Shown here: piece by piece, positions 8,513-17,401 of the stretch
Position numbering within the stretch: position 1 is the first letter of the stretch
Layout: each line of letters begins with the position of its first letter
Source: Solwaraspora sp. WMMA2056
GTDB taxonomy: Bacteria > Actinomycetota > Actinomycetes > Mycobacteriales > Micromonosporaceae
Direction of reading: 5' to 3'
Length of the DNA: 64,000 nucleotides
NCBI RefSeq assembly: GCF_030345095.1
Contig: NZ_CP128360.1
Coordinates: forward strand, 4,526,001 to 4,590,000
Notes under the pieces: model-generated
What the model saw: only the letters and a program-made list of their open reading frames with translations
What the model was told of the DNA's origin: nothing
Database searches by the model: none
Made by a program: the position numbers and the translations under genes

Positions 8513-8554
8513 TGCTGACTGCGGTAGTTGCGGCAAAGGTCGTACTTGGAGATG

Positions 8555-8572
8555 TTTTGTCTGTTAGAAAGC
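8555..8572 (+). promoter_or_regulatory. AT-rich promoter element before the glycan sugar transferase
   Basis: An AT-rich island (TTTTGTCTGTTAGAAAGC) in an otherwise GC-rich gap, ending 39 bases before the sugar transferase start. It resembles, with a one-base shift, the better-matched pair of motifs at 21570-21586 and 29610-29626 upstream of other genes of the same glycan locus. Membership in a shared motif is tentative. Confidence 0.3.
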
Positions 8573-8611
8573 CTTATTGGTTGAGTAGCTTCCACTGAAG
8601 GGGCGCGTCCC

Positions 8612-9385
8612 ATGGCCACGCCAACACTGCGGTCCGCCGACCGGGTTCTGCCCACCGCGGCGGCCCGGCTGCGCCGCTACGACAGGGTCAAGCGGGTGAT
8701 CGACGTACTCGGCGCGGTGACCGCCCTGGTCGTCGCGGCCCCGGTGATGGCGGTGGTCGCCGTGGCGATCCTCATCCGGCTGGGGCGGCCGGTCCTCTTC
8801 CGACAGGTCCGTCCCGGCCGGGACGGTGAACTGTTCGAGATCATCAAGTTCCGCACGATGCGTACCGTGGACCCGGCCCGTGGCCTGGTCGACGACGCCG
8901 ACCGGCTGACCAGCTTCGGTCACTGGCTGCGGGCGACCAGCCTCGACGAGCTCCCTGGACTGTGGAACGTGCTGCGTGGCGAGATGAGCCTGGTGGGGCC
9001 CCGTCCCCACCTGGTCAAGTACCTCGACCTCTACACGCCGTGGCAGGCCCGCCGGCACGAGGTGCGGCCGGGCATCACCGGGCTGGCCCAGGTCCGCGGC
9101 CGCAACGCCCTGGCCTGGGAGGACAAGTTCGCCTACGACATCGAGTACGTGGACAACCGCAGCCTGCGGCTCGACCTGCGGATCCTGGCCGAGACCGTAC
9201 GGGTGGTCCTGCGGCGCGAAGGTATCGCCGCCCCGGGCACGGTGACCTGGCACGAGTACACCGGCCCACCGGCGGACGCGGCCGGTGGGCCGACCGACGC
9301 CGGGTGCACGACCCCGTCCACCGACGCCCGAGGTGCCGGCCCGTCGCTGGCGCGTTCGTCGTCGGCCCGCGGGTGCGGCAGTTGA
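8612..9385 (+). CDS. Undecaprenyl-phosphate sugar-phosphate transferase (PglC/WcaJ-type initiating enzyme)
   Basis: A 257-residue monotopic phosphoglycosyl transferase that moves a sugar-1-phosphate from a UDP-sugar onto undecaprenyl phosphate, starting a lipid-linked glycan at the inner membrane face. A single hydrophobic helix (about 27-52) is followed by KFRTM, the DELPGLWNVLRGEMS segment with the catalytic Asp-Glu pair, and SLVGPRP. The 45-residue tail is low complexity. The size matches short PglC-like enzymes rather than the long WbaP/WcaJ proteins. With the dehydratase, aminotransferase and acetyltransferase at 19533-25631 it may use a bacillosamine-type sugar. Confidence 0.93.
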   Translation: MATPTLRSADRVLPTAAARLRRYDRVKRVIDVLGAVTALVVAAPVMAVVAVAILIRLGRPVLFRQVRPGRDGELFEIIKFRTMRTVDPARGLVDDADRLTSFGHWLRATSLDELPGLWNVLRGEMSLVGPRPHLVKYLDLYTPWQARRHEVRPGITGLAQVRGRNALAWEDKFAYDIEYVDNRSLRLDLRILAETVRVVLRREGIAAPGTVTWHEYTGPPADAAGGPTDAGCTTPSTDARGAGPSLARSSSARGCGS

Positions 9386-10293
9386 CGACGGGGCCGACGG
9401 TCCTGCTGTTCGGTGCCTCCGGGCTGCTCGGCCGCAGGGTGCACGCCGCGCTCGGTGTCGACCTGCGGGTGTGCGCACCGGCGCGGGCCGGCTGCGACCT
9501 TGCCGCCGCCGACCCGGTGGCCCTGGCCGACCTGCTGGCCACGGTCCGCCCCGACGTGGTGGTCAACTGCGCCGGCCGTACCGACGGTGGTGGCACCGAC
9601 CTGCTGCGGATCCACGTTCTGGCGCTCGCCCGGCTGATCGAGGCGATGGCGACGACCGTACCCGGGGCGCGGTTGATCCGGCTCGGTTCGGCGGCCGAGT
9701 ACGGCATCGTCGCATCCGCGACGCCGGTGGCCGAGGACCATCCGGCCCGTCCGGTCAGCGCCTACGGTCTCAGCCACCTGACCGCCACCCAGCTGGGGGA
9801 GCTGGCCGGCCGCGAGGCCGGGGTGGAGGTGGTGACCCTGCGGGTGTTCAACCCGGTCGGGCCGGGGCTGTCCCCGCAGAGCGTCCTGGGCCGAGCCGCG
9901 GCCCTGCTGCGGGTCGGCGACGGCGCGCCGCTGGAGATCGGGTTGACCGACAGCGTGCGGGACTTCGTCGACCTGCGCGACATCGCGTCCGCGGTACGGG
10001 CCGCCGTACTGGCCGGCGCGCTGCCGGTGCGACTGTTCAACGTCGGTTCCGGGCACGCCGTCGACGTCCGCGACGCCGTGGTCGCCCTGGCCCGTATCGC
10101 CGGCCACAGCGGTGAGCTGCGGCCCGGCGCGTTCACCGCGACGGCGGGCCGCTCAGCGGCGGTGCCGTGGATGTGCGCCGACACCAGCCGCATCCGGCAG
10201 GTGCTCGGCTGGTCACCCAGCTACGACCTGGCGGACTCGTTGAAGGCACTCTGGGTCGATCACCAGGACGCCGGCCCCCACAGTCGCAGGTAA
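9373..10293 (+). CDS. NAD-dependent epimerase/dehydratase (extended SDR)
   Basis: An approximately 306-residue nucleotide-sugar SDR. The NAD-binding GASGLLG motif lies near residue 15. The catalytic Tyr region is AYGLSH, where a histidine-containing variant replaces the usual YxxxK lysine. C-terminal FNVGSG and SRIRQVLGW segments are typical of sugar epimerases and reductases. Two starts are possible: GTG 9373, or TTG 9382, which overlaps the transferase stop as TTGA. It is coupled to the sugar transferase, so a role in making or modifying the glycan precursor is likely. The replaced lysine makes the exact activity uncertain. The 3' end overlaps the convergent hydrolase by 34 bp. Confidence 0.82.
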   Translation: MRQLTTGPTVLLFGASGLLGRRVHAALGVDLRVCAPARAGCDLAAADPVALADLLATVRPDVVVNCAGRTDGGGTDLLRIHVLALARLIEAMATTVPGARLIRLGSAAEYGIVASATPVAEDHPARPVSAYGLSHLTATQLGELAGREAGVEVVTLRVFNPVGPGLSPQSVLGRAAALLRVGDGAPLEIGLTDSVRDFVDLRDIASAVRAAVLAGALPVRLFNVGSGHAVDVRDAVVALARIAGHSGELRPGAFTATAGRSAAVPWMCADTSRIRQVLGWSPSYDLADSLKALWVDHQDAGPHSRR

Positions 10294-11051
10294 CGGCTGA
10301 TCATCGCGTTGGTCTGCCGGGGCACTTCGAACTGGAAGAAGTGGCCGGAGCCGGCGACCTGGCCGATCACGGCGTCGGGCACCAACTGCCGCAGCCGGCC
10401 GTAGTCGCCGAACGGGGCCGGACCGCCGATGTAGAGCAGCCGCCGCCCCCATGCGGTCAGCGCCGCGTCACCACCTGCCTCCACGAAGCCGGCGAGCCCG
10501 TCGAGGGTCGCGGCGGCCACCGTGTCGCTGGGACGCAGCATCTGGTCGATCGTCCAGTCCACCAGCCGCGGGTCCGACTCCGGGATGAAGAACGACCGGA
10601 TGATGTCGATGCGAGCCTGGCGGGGATCGTCGCCGCGGATCGACTCGGCCAGCGCCGCGACCTGTTCCGAGGTGCCGGGCGGCACCGCCACCGACGCGTC
10701 GAGCAGCAGCAGCGCGGCGACCCGGTCGGTCGCCTCGGCGGCGGCGGCCAGCGACCAGACCCCACCCATGCTGTGCCCGATCAGTACCACGTCGGTCATG
10801 TCCAGTTCGACCATCAGTTGCCGCAGGTCGGCCCCGAGCTCGGCGACGGTGAAGCCGCGGTCACCGGCCGGGCTCGCGCCGTGGCCGCGCATGTCGACGG
10901 AGATCACCCGGCGTCGCCAACTGGCCAGGTGGGCCGCGATCGGCTTCATGAACCGGTGGTTGCAGCACCATCCGTGCACCAGTAGGACGTCCTGACGGCC
11001 CCGGCCGGTCTGCCAGTAGCGCATCCCGGCGGCGGTACGGTCGTGAGTCAC
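10260..11051 (-). CDS. Alpha/beta-fold hydrolase
   Basis: A 263-residue alpha/beta hydrolase. The oxyanion-hole HGW follows strand 3, the nucleophile elbow is GHSMGG, a catalytic Asp is plausible near the middle (DASVAV region), and the C-terminal His is in GSGHFFQ. The GTG start has a GAGGAGG ribosome binding site six bases upstream. Substrate unknown; family members include esterases, haloperoxidase-like and lactone hydrolases. It points towards the glycan genes and overlaps the epimerase tail to tail by 34 bp, so it is probably an independent unit. Confidence 0.9.
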   Translation of the reverse strand: MTHDRTAAGMRYWQTGRGRQDVLLVHGWCCNHRFMKPIAAHLASWRRRVISVDMRGHGASPAGDRGFTVAELGADLRQLMVELDMTDVVLIGHSMGGVWSLAAAAEATDRVAALLLLDASVAVPPGTSEQVAALAESIRGDDPRQARIDIIRSFFIPESDPRLVDWTIDQMLRPSDTVAAATLDGLAGFVEAGGDAALTAWGRRLLYIGGPAPFGDYGRLRQLVPDAVIGQVAGSGHFFQFEVPRQTNAMISRYLRLWGPASW

Positions 11052-11226
11052 GTGGTCCTCCTCGCGTTGACGTCCAGGATTCGATGACTTTCAGTAGTCA
11101 TTGTGCCGCATTTGGTGACGGTGGGCATCCGGGGTTCAGGTGGTGCGACATCCGATCGCCCCGCCGGGGCACGTTCACCCTGACCGGGTGATGACCGCTG
11201 CCCGTCGCGGCGGTGATGCTGTCGCC

Positions 11227-13707
11227 ATGACCGACGCGCTCGACACCTTCTTCGACGCGATCGGCGACGAACGGCGGGTGCCGCCGCCGGCCAGCGGCAC
11301 CATCCAGTTCAACCTCGTCGACGACGAGCAACGGGTACGTACCTGGGCGGTCACCTACCGCGAGGGCAGAGCGGTGGTCGACCATCGGCCGCCGCAGCGG
11401 GTCGACTGCACGATCGACGCGCCGCAGCGGACCTTCCAGGCACTCATCGAGGGCCGCGAGAACGTCATCTCGCTGTTGCTGCGCAACGGGGTGTCGGTCC
11501 GTGGCCACCTGCCGCTGTTCCTGATCTTCCGGCGGCTGCTGCCGCCGCACGCCGACACCGCCGGCGCGCCGTCGCGGGCCAGGCCGATCGAGGCCGGCCA
11601 GCGGGCCGCCACCGCGGTCGACCGGCCGGTGAGCATTCTCTACGGCAACCTGTTCATGATCAGCGACCGACGGGGCGACATCGCGCCGACGCCGTACGCG
11701 CCGTTCGGCCTGTTCTTCTACGACACCCGGTTCCTGTCCCACTGGCGGCTGACCGTCGACGGGCAGCGGATGCACACCCTTTCCATCGACGATCTGCAGT
11801 ACTTCGAGTCGCGGTTCTTCCAGGTGCCCGGCGAACCGACGCACTACGTCGACGCCGACCTGTCGGTGTTCCGCCACCGCTGGGTCGGCGACGCCTTCAC
11901 CGAACAGATCGCGGTGTTCAACCACCGGGAGGAGCCGGTGCGGCTGCGGCTGCGGATCGAAGCCGCCGCCGACTTCGCCGAGGTGCTGGAGGTCAAGGAC
12001 GGCTACCACACCGACCGGGAGATCGTCGTGACGGTCGAGCAGGACGCGCTGCGGTTCCGCTACGAACGGGACACGTTCTTCCGCGAGACGATCCTGTCCA
12101 GTAGTGTCGCCGCCCAGGTCGACCCGGGTGGGATGACCTTCGAGCTGTCCCTCGACGCCCACGACACCTGGTGCACCGACCTGACGGTGAAGACCTTCAT
12201 CCGTGGGGCCGGCAACCGCGACCTGCGGGAAAGCCTGCGCAGCTACGCCGAGCGGCCCAAGCCGCAGGTGCACCAGGAACTCGACGAGTGGGTAGCCAGC
12301 GCGCCGACGCTCACCTGCGACTACCCGCCGCTGCGCGACGCGTACCGGCGCAGTGTGGTCGACCTCGGTGCGCTGCGTTATCCCGGAGTGAACTTCCGCG
12401 AGATGCTGCCGGCCGCCGGGATGCCCTGGTTCATGACCTTCTTCGGCCGCGACAGCCTGATCAGTTGTCTGCAGTCGTTGCCGTTCGTTCCCAGCTCGTC
12501 CGTTCCCGCGCTGCGCATCTGCGCCCTGGCGCAGGGCACCCGGGACGACCCGTTCCGTGCCGAGCAGCCGGGGAAGATCCCCCAGGAGAGCCGCTACGGC
12601 GAGTCCGCCCTGTTCGACGAGGTGTCCCACGCCGCGGACTTCTCCGCCGCCGACACCACCCCGCTGTTCGTCGTGCTGCTCGACGAGTACGAACGGTGGA
12701 CCGGTGACACCGCGCTGGTGCGTAGCCTGGAGTTCGAGGCTCGGGCCGCGCTGGACTGGATCGACCGGCACGCCGACCTGGTCGGCACCGGCTACGTCTG
12801 GTACGGGCCCCGCGAGACCCGCACCGGGTTGCTCAACCAGAGTTGGAAGTGCTCACCCGGATCGGTCGCGTTCCAGGACGGGCGGGCGGCGACGTTCCCG
12901 CAGGCGACCTGCGAGATCCAGGGCTACGTCTACGACGCCCGGTTGCGCGGTGCCCGACTCGCCCGGACCTGCTGGGGCGATCCGGAGTTCGCCGAGCGGC
13001 TCGAACGTCAGGCGGCGCAGCTGCGGCAGCGGTTCAACCGGGACTTCTGGATCGCCGACCGTGGCTACTTCGCACATGCCCTGCAGGCCGACGGCGCCCA
13101 GGTGGACGCGCTCACCTCGAACATCGGCCACCTGCTGTGGAGTGGCATCGTCGAGCCGACCAAGGCCCGATCCGTGGTGCGCCATCTGATGAGCCCGCAG
13201 CTGTTCTCCGGCTGGGGGGTGCGGACCCTGGCCACCACTGCCCAGGGGTTCAACCCGGTCGGCTACCACACCGGTACGGTGTGGCCGTTCGACAACTCTC
13301 TGATCGCCTGGGGCCTGCGCCGCTACGGCTACCGTACGGAAGCCGCCCGGGTGGCCTGCGCGGTGCTGGAGGCGGCCCGGTACTTCGAGGCGCGGCTGCC
13401 GGAGACCTTCGCCGGCTACGACCGTTCCCTGACCAAGTATCCCGTACCGTACTCGGCCGCTGGCACCCCGCACGCGACGTCGGCCGGCGCGACGCTGCTG
13501 TTCCTGCGGGTCCTGCTCGGCCTGGAGCCCTACGAGGGGGACCTGATCGTCGACCCCGCCGTGCCGGAGGAGATGGGGCACATCGAACTGCACGACATCC
13601 CGGGCCGGTGGGGACTGGTGGACGCGCTCGGCCGGGGCCGGCACGACCTGGGCCGCCCCCGCCGGCGCAGCCGCCGGCCCGGTGATCCGCTGCGGGCGGC
13701 GTTGTGA
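11227..13707 (+). CDS. SCP2-domain fused to glycogen-debranching-type (MGH1-like) glycoside hydrolase
   Basis: An 826-residue protein with two parts. Residues 1-110 resemble an SCP2 sterol-carrier domain (a GTIQFNL strand, a TFQALIEGRENV helix and a final hydrophobic helix). Residues 135-800 match the amylo-alpha-1,6-glucosidase/GDE family: a bis-domain N-terminal beta region and an (alpha/alpha)6 barrel. The barrel has MPWFMTFFGRDSL, a YGESALFDE segment and YHTGTVWPFDN carrying likely acidic and aromatic substrate contacts. No signal peptide is seen, so it acts in the cytoplasm. The GTG of the oxidase gene overlaps its stop, so the two form an operon. The frame opens at 11140, but the ATG at 11227 starts the domain. 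Confidence 0.85.
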   Translation: MTDALDTFFDAIGDERRVPPPASGTIQFNLVDDEQRVRTWAVTYREGRAVVDHRPPQRVDCTIDAPQRTFQALIEGRENVISLLLRNGVSVRGHLPLFLIFRRLLPPHADTAGAPSRARPIEAGQRAATAVDRPVSILYGNLFMISDRRGDIAPTPYAPFGLFFYDTRFLSHWRLTVDGQRMHTLSIDDLQYFESRFFQVPGEPTHYVDADLSVFRHRWVGDAFTEQIAVFNHREEPVRLRLRIEAAADFAEVLEVKDGYHTDREIVVTVEQDALRFRYERDTFFRETILSSSVAAQVDPGGMTFELSLDAHDTWCTDLTVKTFIRGAGNRDLRESLRSYAERPKPQVHQELDEWVASAPTLTCDYPPLRDAYRRSVVDLGALRYPGVNFREMLPAAGMPWFMTFFGRDSLISCLQSLPFVPSSSVPALRICALAQGTRDDPFRAEQPGKIPQESRYGESALFDEVSHAADFSAADTTPLFVVLLDEYERWTGDTALVRSLEFEARAALDWIDRHADLVGTGYVWYGPRETRTGLLNQSWKCSPGSVAFQDGRAATFPQATCEIQGYVYDARLRGARLARTCWGDPEFAERLERQAAQLRQRFNRDFWIADRGYFAHALQADGAQVDALTSNIGHLLWSGIVEPTKARSVVRHLMSPQLFSGWGVRTLATTAQGFNPVGYHTGTVWPFDNSLIAWGLRRYGYRTEAARVACAVLEAARYFEARLPETFAGYDRSLTKYPVPYSAAGTPHATSAGATLLFLRVLLGLEPYEGDLIVDPAVPEEMGHIELHDIPGRWGLVDALGRGRHDLGRPRRRSRRPGDPLRAAL

Positions 13708-14918
13708 CAGCCGGTGCGACGACCACCCGGGCGACCTGGCGCAACTGGTCCGGGGGCCTGTGCTTCACACCGGACACCGTCGCCCGGCCGGAATCGGTGG
13801 CCGCGGTGAGTCGGACACTGCGTGCGGCGGCGGCCCGGGGCATGACGGTACGGCCGGTCGGGGCCGGGCACTCCTCCGCCCCGTTGGTGCGCACCGACGA
13901 CGTGCTGATCCGGGTCGACGGGCTGCCGACGGGGGTGCTGGCACCGCCGGTCGACGGCCAGGTCTGGGTGGGTGCCGGTACCCGGCTGCACGAGCTGGAG
14001 GAGATACTGCGTCGGCACGGCCTGACCGTGCCGAACCTGGGTGACGTGGACACCCAGGCGATCGCCGGCGCGGTCGGCACCGCCACCCACGGCAGTGGTC
14101 TGGGGCTACCGAGCCTGTCGGCGCAGGTCACCGGGGTACGACTGGTGGGCGCCGACGGTGCGGTGCGGCAGATCGACGCCGCGAACGATCCGCACCTGCT
14201 GCGGGCCGTGCAGGTCTCGCTCGGCGCTCTCGGCGTGTTCACCGCCGTCCGCACCAGGGTGGTGCCCGCCTTCCACGCCCGGCGCCGTGAGTGGGGACTG
14301 CCGGTCGAGGAGTGCCTGGCCACCTTCGACGAACTGCTGAAGGTCAACCGCAACGTCGACTTCTACTGGTATCCCCGCCGCGACGACGCGCACCTGCGTA
14401 CCGTGAACCCGGTGGCCGACGACCCTGGGCCGAGCCCGCCGCCGCCCAGCGGATGCAGTGAGGACCGGACCGGTTCCAGTGGCGCGGCGCTGATCAAACG
14501 GCGCTCGTTGCGGTTCCACGAGATGGAGTACTACGTCGCGGCGGAGGCGGGCCCGTCCTGTTTCCAGGAGGTCCGCGACCGGATTCGTGCCCGGCACCGC
14601 CAACACGCCGCCTGGCGGGTGCTGTACCGCTACGTCGCGGCGGACGACGCGTACCTCAGCCCGGCGTACCGGCGCGACAGCGTCACCATCTCGGTGCACC
14701 AGAACGAGACGGTGCCCTACCGTGAGTTCTTCGCCGACATCGAACCGATCTTTCTCGCCTACGGCGGCCGGCCGCACTGGGCGAAGATCCACCAGCTGCA
14801 GGGCTCCGAGCTGCGGGCACGGTACCCGCAGGCGGACCGGTTCCTGGCCGCGCGTGACCAGCTGGATCCGGACGGTCGATTCCTCAACGACTATCTGCGG
14901 CGGTTGCTGGGCCTGTGA
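13704..14918 (+). CDS. FAD-linked aldonolactone oxidase (D-arabinono/L-gulono-1,4-lactone oxidase family)
   Basis: A 404-residue VAO-type flavoprotein. The N-terminal FAD-binding domain carries RPVGAGHSS with His56 at the site of covalent flavin attachment in this family. The central ATHGSGLGLPSL loop is typical of ALO and GULO proteins. The C-terminal HWAK motif (His-Trp-Ala-Lys) is the signature of the D-arabinono-lactone oxidase domain. It would oxidise an aldono-1,4-lactone or alditol and reduce oxygen or another acceptor. The GTG start overlaps the preceding stop by GTGA. A hairpin 58 bases downstream probably ends the transcript. Confidence 0.92.
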   Translation: MTAGATTTRATWRNWSGGLCFTPDTVARPESVAAVSRTLRAAAARGMTVRPVGAGHSSAPLVRTDDVLIRVDGLPTGVLAPPVDGQVWVGAGTRLHELEEILRRHGLTVPNLGDVDTQAIAGAVGTATHGSGLGLPSLSAQVTGVRLVGADGAVRQIDAANDPHLLRAVQVSLGALGVFTAVRTRVVPAFHARRREWGLPVEECLATFDELLKVNRNVDFYWYPRRDDAHLRTVNPVADDPGPSPPPPSGCSEDRTGSSGAALIKRRSLRFHEMEYYVAAEAGPSCFQEVRDRIRARHRQHAAWRVLYRYVAADDAYLSPAYRRDSVTISVHQNETVPYREFFADIEPIFLAYGGRPHWAKIHQLQGSELRARYPQADRFLAARDQLDPDGRFLNDYLRRLLGL

Positions 14919-14976
14919 CGGATGCCGCCACCCGCGACGGTCCGGCTCATGCCGGTCCGGCTCGTGACGGTCCGGA

Positions 14977-15006
14977 ATAGGTGCCCCGGCCGGCCCGGGC
15001 ACCTAT
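14977..15006 (+). terminator. Hairpin terminator after the lactone oxidase gene
   Basis: A perfect 10-bp inverted repeat (arms 14977-14986 and 14997-15006, ATAGGTGCCC and its complement) with a GC-rich 10-base centre, and no following T run. Actinomycete terminators often lack the T tract. Confidence 0.6.
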
Positions 15007-15108
15007 GATTGCCCGGTCGCGCCGCCGGGTAGGACCGGTACGCGCGGTGCCACGCGCTGGTGTCGGACCGCGCTGGTCGACCGCCAACCGGGAACGAGGT
15101 ATTCGTCG

Positions 15109-15897
15109 GTGTCGTCATCCATTGCCAGCCAGCCGGCCGGGTCGCAGTCCGTCTCCGGACCGGGCCGCAGGCCGTCGCGGCGTACGCTCTGGATCGTCGT
15201 CGCCGTGGTCGCGGCGCTGTTGGTGTCGGCGACGATCGTGGCGGTGGTGGTCGAGAGCCTGGGCTCGCGTACCGGCCGTGACGACGCCCGGGTGGTCCAG
15301 GTGCAGCGGGGCGACCGCGACCAGGCGCGACTGGAGGTGCTCGACGGCGCCACCGACCTGCGGATCGTCGCCGACGACCTGGGTGACCAGTTGGTCCGGG
15401 CCGAGACGCCGGCCGACGGCGCGGTGCTGCCGCAGCTGTCCGAGGCCGACGGCGCGGTCCGGATCGGGCTGGTGGACAGCGGCGACGGTGGCGCCGCTGT
15501 CCTGGAGATCCGGGTGCACCGCGACGTGCTCTGGTCGATCCGGATCGCGGGCGGTGCGACCAGTCAGCGGGTGGATCTCGGTGCCGCGCGTGTCTCGGAA
15601 GTGGACCTCGCCGGTGGAGCAAGCACAATGGATCTTGTGCTGCCGGTCCCGGACGGCACGGTCGCCGTCCGGATGTCCGGTGGTGTCAGCACCTGGCGAG
15701 TGGCGGTGCCGGCCGACGTCGGAGTGCGGGTGCGGCTGGGCTCCGGCGCGGGTGGCGTCAGCCTGGACGGTGCCCGTCGCGACGGCGTCGCGGGCGGCGA
15801 GACGCTGACGACGACCGGGTGGGAGCAGTCGACCGACCGTTACGACATCGACGCGGTGGCCGGCGTCGCCGAACTGACCGTCACCAGCGGGCGGTAA
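15109..15897 (+). CDS. Membrane-anchored DUF4097-like beta-repeat protein
   Basis: A 262-residue protein with a cytoplasmic N-terminus, one membrane helix (about residues 26-50) and an extracytoplasmic region of short repeating beta strands, like the DUF4097 adhesin-type beta-helix proteins of actinomycetes. The GTG start has a GGAACGAGG ribosome binding site. No catalytic motif is visible. It is monocistronic and convergent with the roadblock gene. Function unknown. Confidence 0.75.
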   Translation: MSSSIASQPAGSQSVSGPGRRPSRRTLWIVVAVVAALLVSATIVAVVVESLGSRTGRDDARVVQVQRGDRDQARLEVLDGATDLRIVADDLGDQLVRAETPADGAVLPQLSEADGAVRIGLVDSGDGGAAVLEIRVHRDVLWSIRIAGGATSQRVDLGAARVSEVDLAGGASTMDLVLPVPDGTVAVRMSGGVSTWRVAVPADVGVRVRLGSGAGGVSLDGARRDGVAGGETLTTTGWEQSTDRYDIDAVAGVAELTVTSGR

Positions 15898-15913
15898 CGG
15901 GCCGACGGAGCCG

Positions 15914-16372
15914 TCACCCGGCGTGGGCGCCCTGGACGAGTGCCTCCGCCGGTTCGCCCCGCTGGGCCGGCTCCTCCGGCGCCGGGAAGGCCGGCAGGTG
16001 CCGGTCGGCCCGCCCGGCGAACAGCGCCACCTCGTAGGCGACGGCGTCCATGTCGGATCCGGCGTCGAAGACCGCGGCGATGATGGCCCCACCAGGCGTG
16101 GCGGCGATGAAGAGAAACGCCGTCCCCATCTGGATCACGATCTGCCGGACCCGGCCGGTGCCGGCGTGCTGACCCACCGCGACCGCCAGGGCGCGTAGTC
16201 CCGCCACGACACCGGACAGCTGTTCGCCCAGCTCGTGGTCCACCCCTTTGGACCAGGCCAGGAGGATGCCGTCGGGGGAGAGCGCCACCGCCTGCTGTGC
16301 CTGCGGCACCCGTTCCACCAGGTCGTCCAGCAGCCGGGAGACGTCACCAGTGGTGACCACGGGGTATGCCAT
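15914..16372 (-). CDS. Roadblock/LC7 domain protein
   Basis: A 152-residue Roadblock/LC7 protein, the fold used by bacterial GTPase-activating or scaffold partners (MglB, CvnB). The core (residues 5-120) includes the conserved SPDGILLAWSKGVD strand and a small hydrophobic central sheet. A proline/alanine-rich tail follows. In streptomycetes such proteins are encoded in conservons beside a membrane ATPase, a DUF742 protein and a small GTPase. None of those partners is in this window, so this is an orphan copy. I chose the ATG at 16372 by homology to the usual N-terminus. Confidence 0.88.
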   Translation of the reverse strand: MAYPVVTTGDVSRLLDDLVERVPQAQQAVALSPDGILLAWSKGVDHELGEQLSGVVAGLRALAVAVGQHAGTGRVRQIVIQMGTAFLFIAATPGGAIIAAVFDAGSDMDAVAYEVALFAGRADRHLPAFPAPEEPAQRGEPAEALVQGAHAG

Positions 16373-16469
16373 GAAGGAACTCTCTTTCGGTTGGTGCCCG
16401 TTCCCGCGCAAACAGTACCCCCGACCGGACCTTCCGGGTGGTTACGGCACGGACCACCCGAGGAGATTT

Positions 16470-17342
16470 CTACTCCATGGTGGACGCGCGTGCGGCGCCG
16501 CCGGCGAGTGGGACGACCAGCGGCGTGCCGCTGGCCGGGTCATCGATCACCATGACACGCAGGCCGAACACCTCCTCGACCAGTTCGGCGGTCAGCATCT
16601 CTGCGGGCGCTCCGGCCGCCAGCACCCGGCCGTCCTTCATCGCGACCAGGTGCCGGGCGTACCGGGCGGCGAGGTTCAGATCGTGCAGCACCATGACCAC
16701 CGTGCGGCCCCGTTCCCGGTGCAGCCGGTCGACCAGGTCGAGTACGTCGATCTGGTGGGCCAGGTCGAGGTAGGTGGTCGGCTCGTCGAGCAGCAGGATG
16801 TCGGTGCCCTGCGCCAGGGCCATCGAGATCCAGGCCCGCTGCCGCTGCCCACCGGAGAGGGTGTCGACCGGTCGTTCGGCCAGGTCGCTGAGCCCGGTCC
16901 AGGCCAGTGCCTGGGCGACGATCTTCTCATCGGCCCGGGACCATTGCCGCAGCCAGCTCTGATGCGGCTGACGGCCCCGGACGACCAGGTCGGCGACGGT
17001 GAGTCCGTCCGGTGCGCTGGGTGCCTGCGGCAGGATACCCAGCCGGCGGGCGACCTCCCGGGTCGGCATCCGCTGGATCTGTTCCCCGTCGAGCAGGACG
17101 TCACCGCCGGTCGGGCGCAGCAGCCGGCCGAGCGCCCGCAGCAGCGTCGACTTGCCGCAGCCGTTCGGGCCGACGATCGCGGTGACCGCGCCGTCGACGA
17201 CGTCGAGGTCCAGCTGCGGTACGACGACCCGGTCGCCGTAGCCCAGACGCAGGGACCGCGCCCGCAGCCGGGTCGCGCCGGGTGGATCGTCCGCCCTGCT
17301 GCCCGCAGGGACGCTCACCGGTAGCTCGGCCAGGCTGGTCAA
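16470..17342 (-). CDS. ABC transporter ATP-binding protein, ferric-siderophore type (FecE/FepC-like)
   Basis: A 290-residue ATPase subunit of the iron-siderophore/cobalamin importer class. Walker A is GPNGCGKST, the signature is LSGGQRQRAW, Walker B is ILLLDEPT and the H-loop is VLHDLN. It would hydrolyse ATP to drive a FecCD-type permease. No permease or binding protein is encoded next to it, so it may serve a partner elsewhere. The TTG start is supported by a GAGGAG site six bases upstream. An iron-box-like sequence at 17383-17401 indicates repression by an IdeR/DmdR regulator in iron-replete cells. Confidence 0.92.
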   Translation of the reverse strand: MTSLAELPVSVPAGSRADDPPGATRLRARSLRLGYGDRVVVPQLDLDVVDGAVTAIVGPNGCGKSTLLRALGRLLRPTGGDVLLDGEQIQRMPTREVARRLGILPQAPSAPDGLTVADLVVRGRQPHQSWLRQWSRADEKIVAQALAWTGLSDLAERPVDTLSGGQRQRAWISMALAQGTDILLLDEPTTYLDLAHQIDVLDLVDRLHRERGRTVVMVLHDLNLAARYARHLVAMKDGRVLAAGAPAEMLTAELVEEVFGLRVMVIDDPASGTPLVVPLAGGAARASTME

Positions 17343-17382
17343 CGCTGCTCCTCGGGTCGTGTGCCGTCGACGACGCTCGCAT

Positions 17383-17401
17383 GAAGGGTAGCCTTACCAA
17401 A
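17383..17401 (-). promoter_or_regulatory. Iron box (IdeR/DmdR1-type operator)
   Basis: On the minus strand this 19-mer matches the recalled consensus TTAGGTTAGGCTAACCTAA at 14 of 19 positions, including the central core GGT-AGGCTA-CC. It lies 41 bases before the start of the siderophore-type ATPase gene. It also lies 186 bases upstream of the divergent D-threonine aldolase-like gene, so that gene could be affected as well. Confidence 0.72.

Noticed and set aside
11098-12771. A 557-codon minus-strand frame opposite the debranching-enzyme gene
   Set aside because: Shadow of the SCP2-GDE gene, whose own frame has clear family motifs.
15115-16092. A 325-codon minus-strand frame spanning the DUF4097-like gene and part of the roadblock gene
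   Set aside because: Composition is typical antisense; the roadblock frame and the plus-strand frame both have recognisable protein features.
15914-16372. A conservon (cvnABCD) operon
   Set aside because: Only the roadblock member is present. No membrane ATPase, DUF742 protein or small GTPase gene flanks it.
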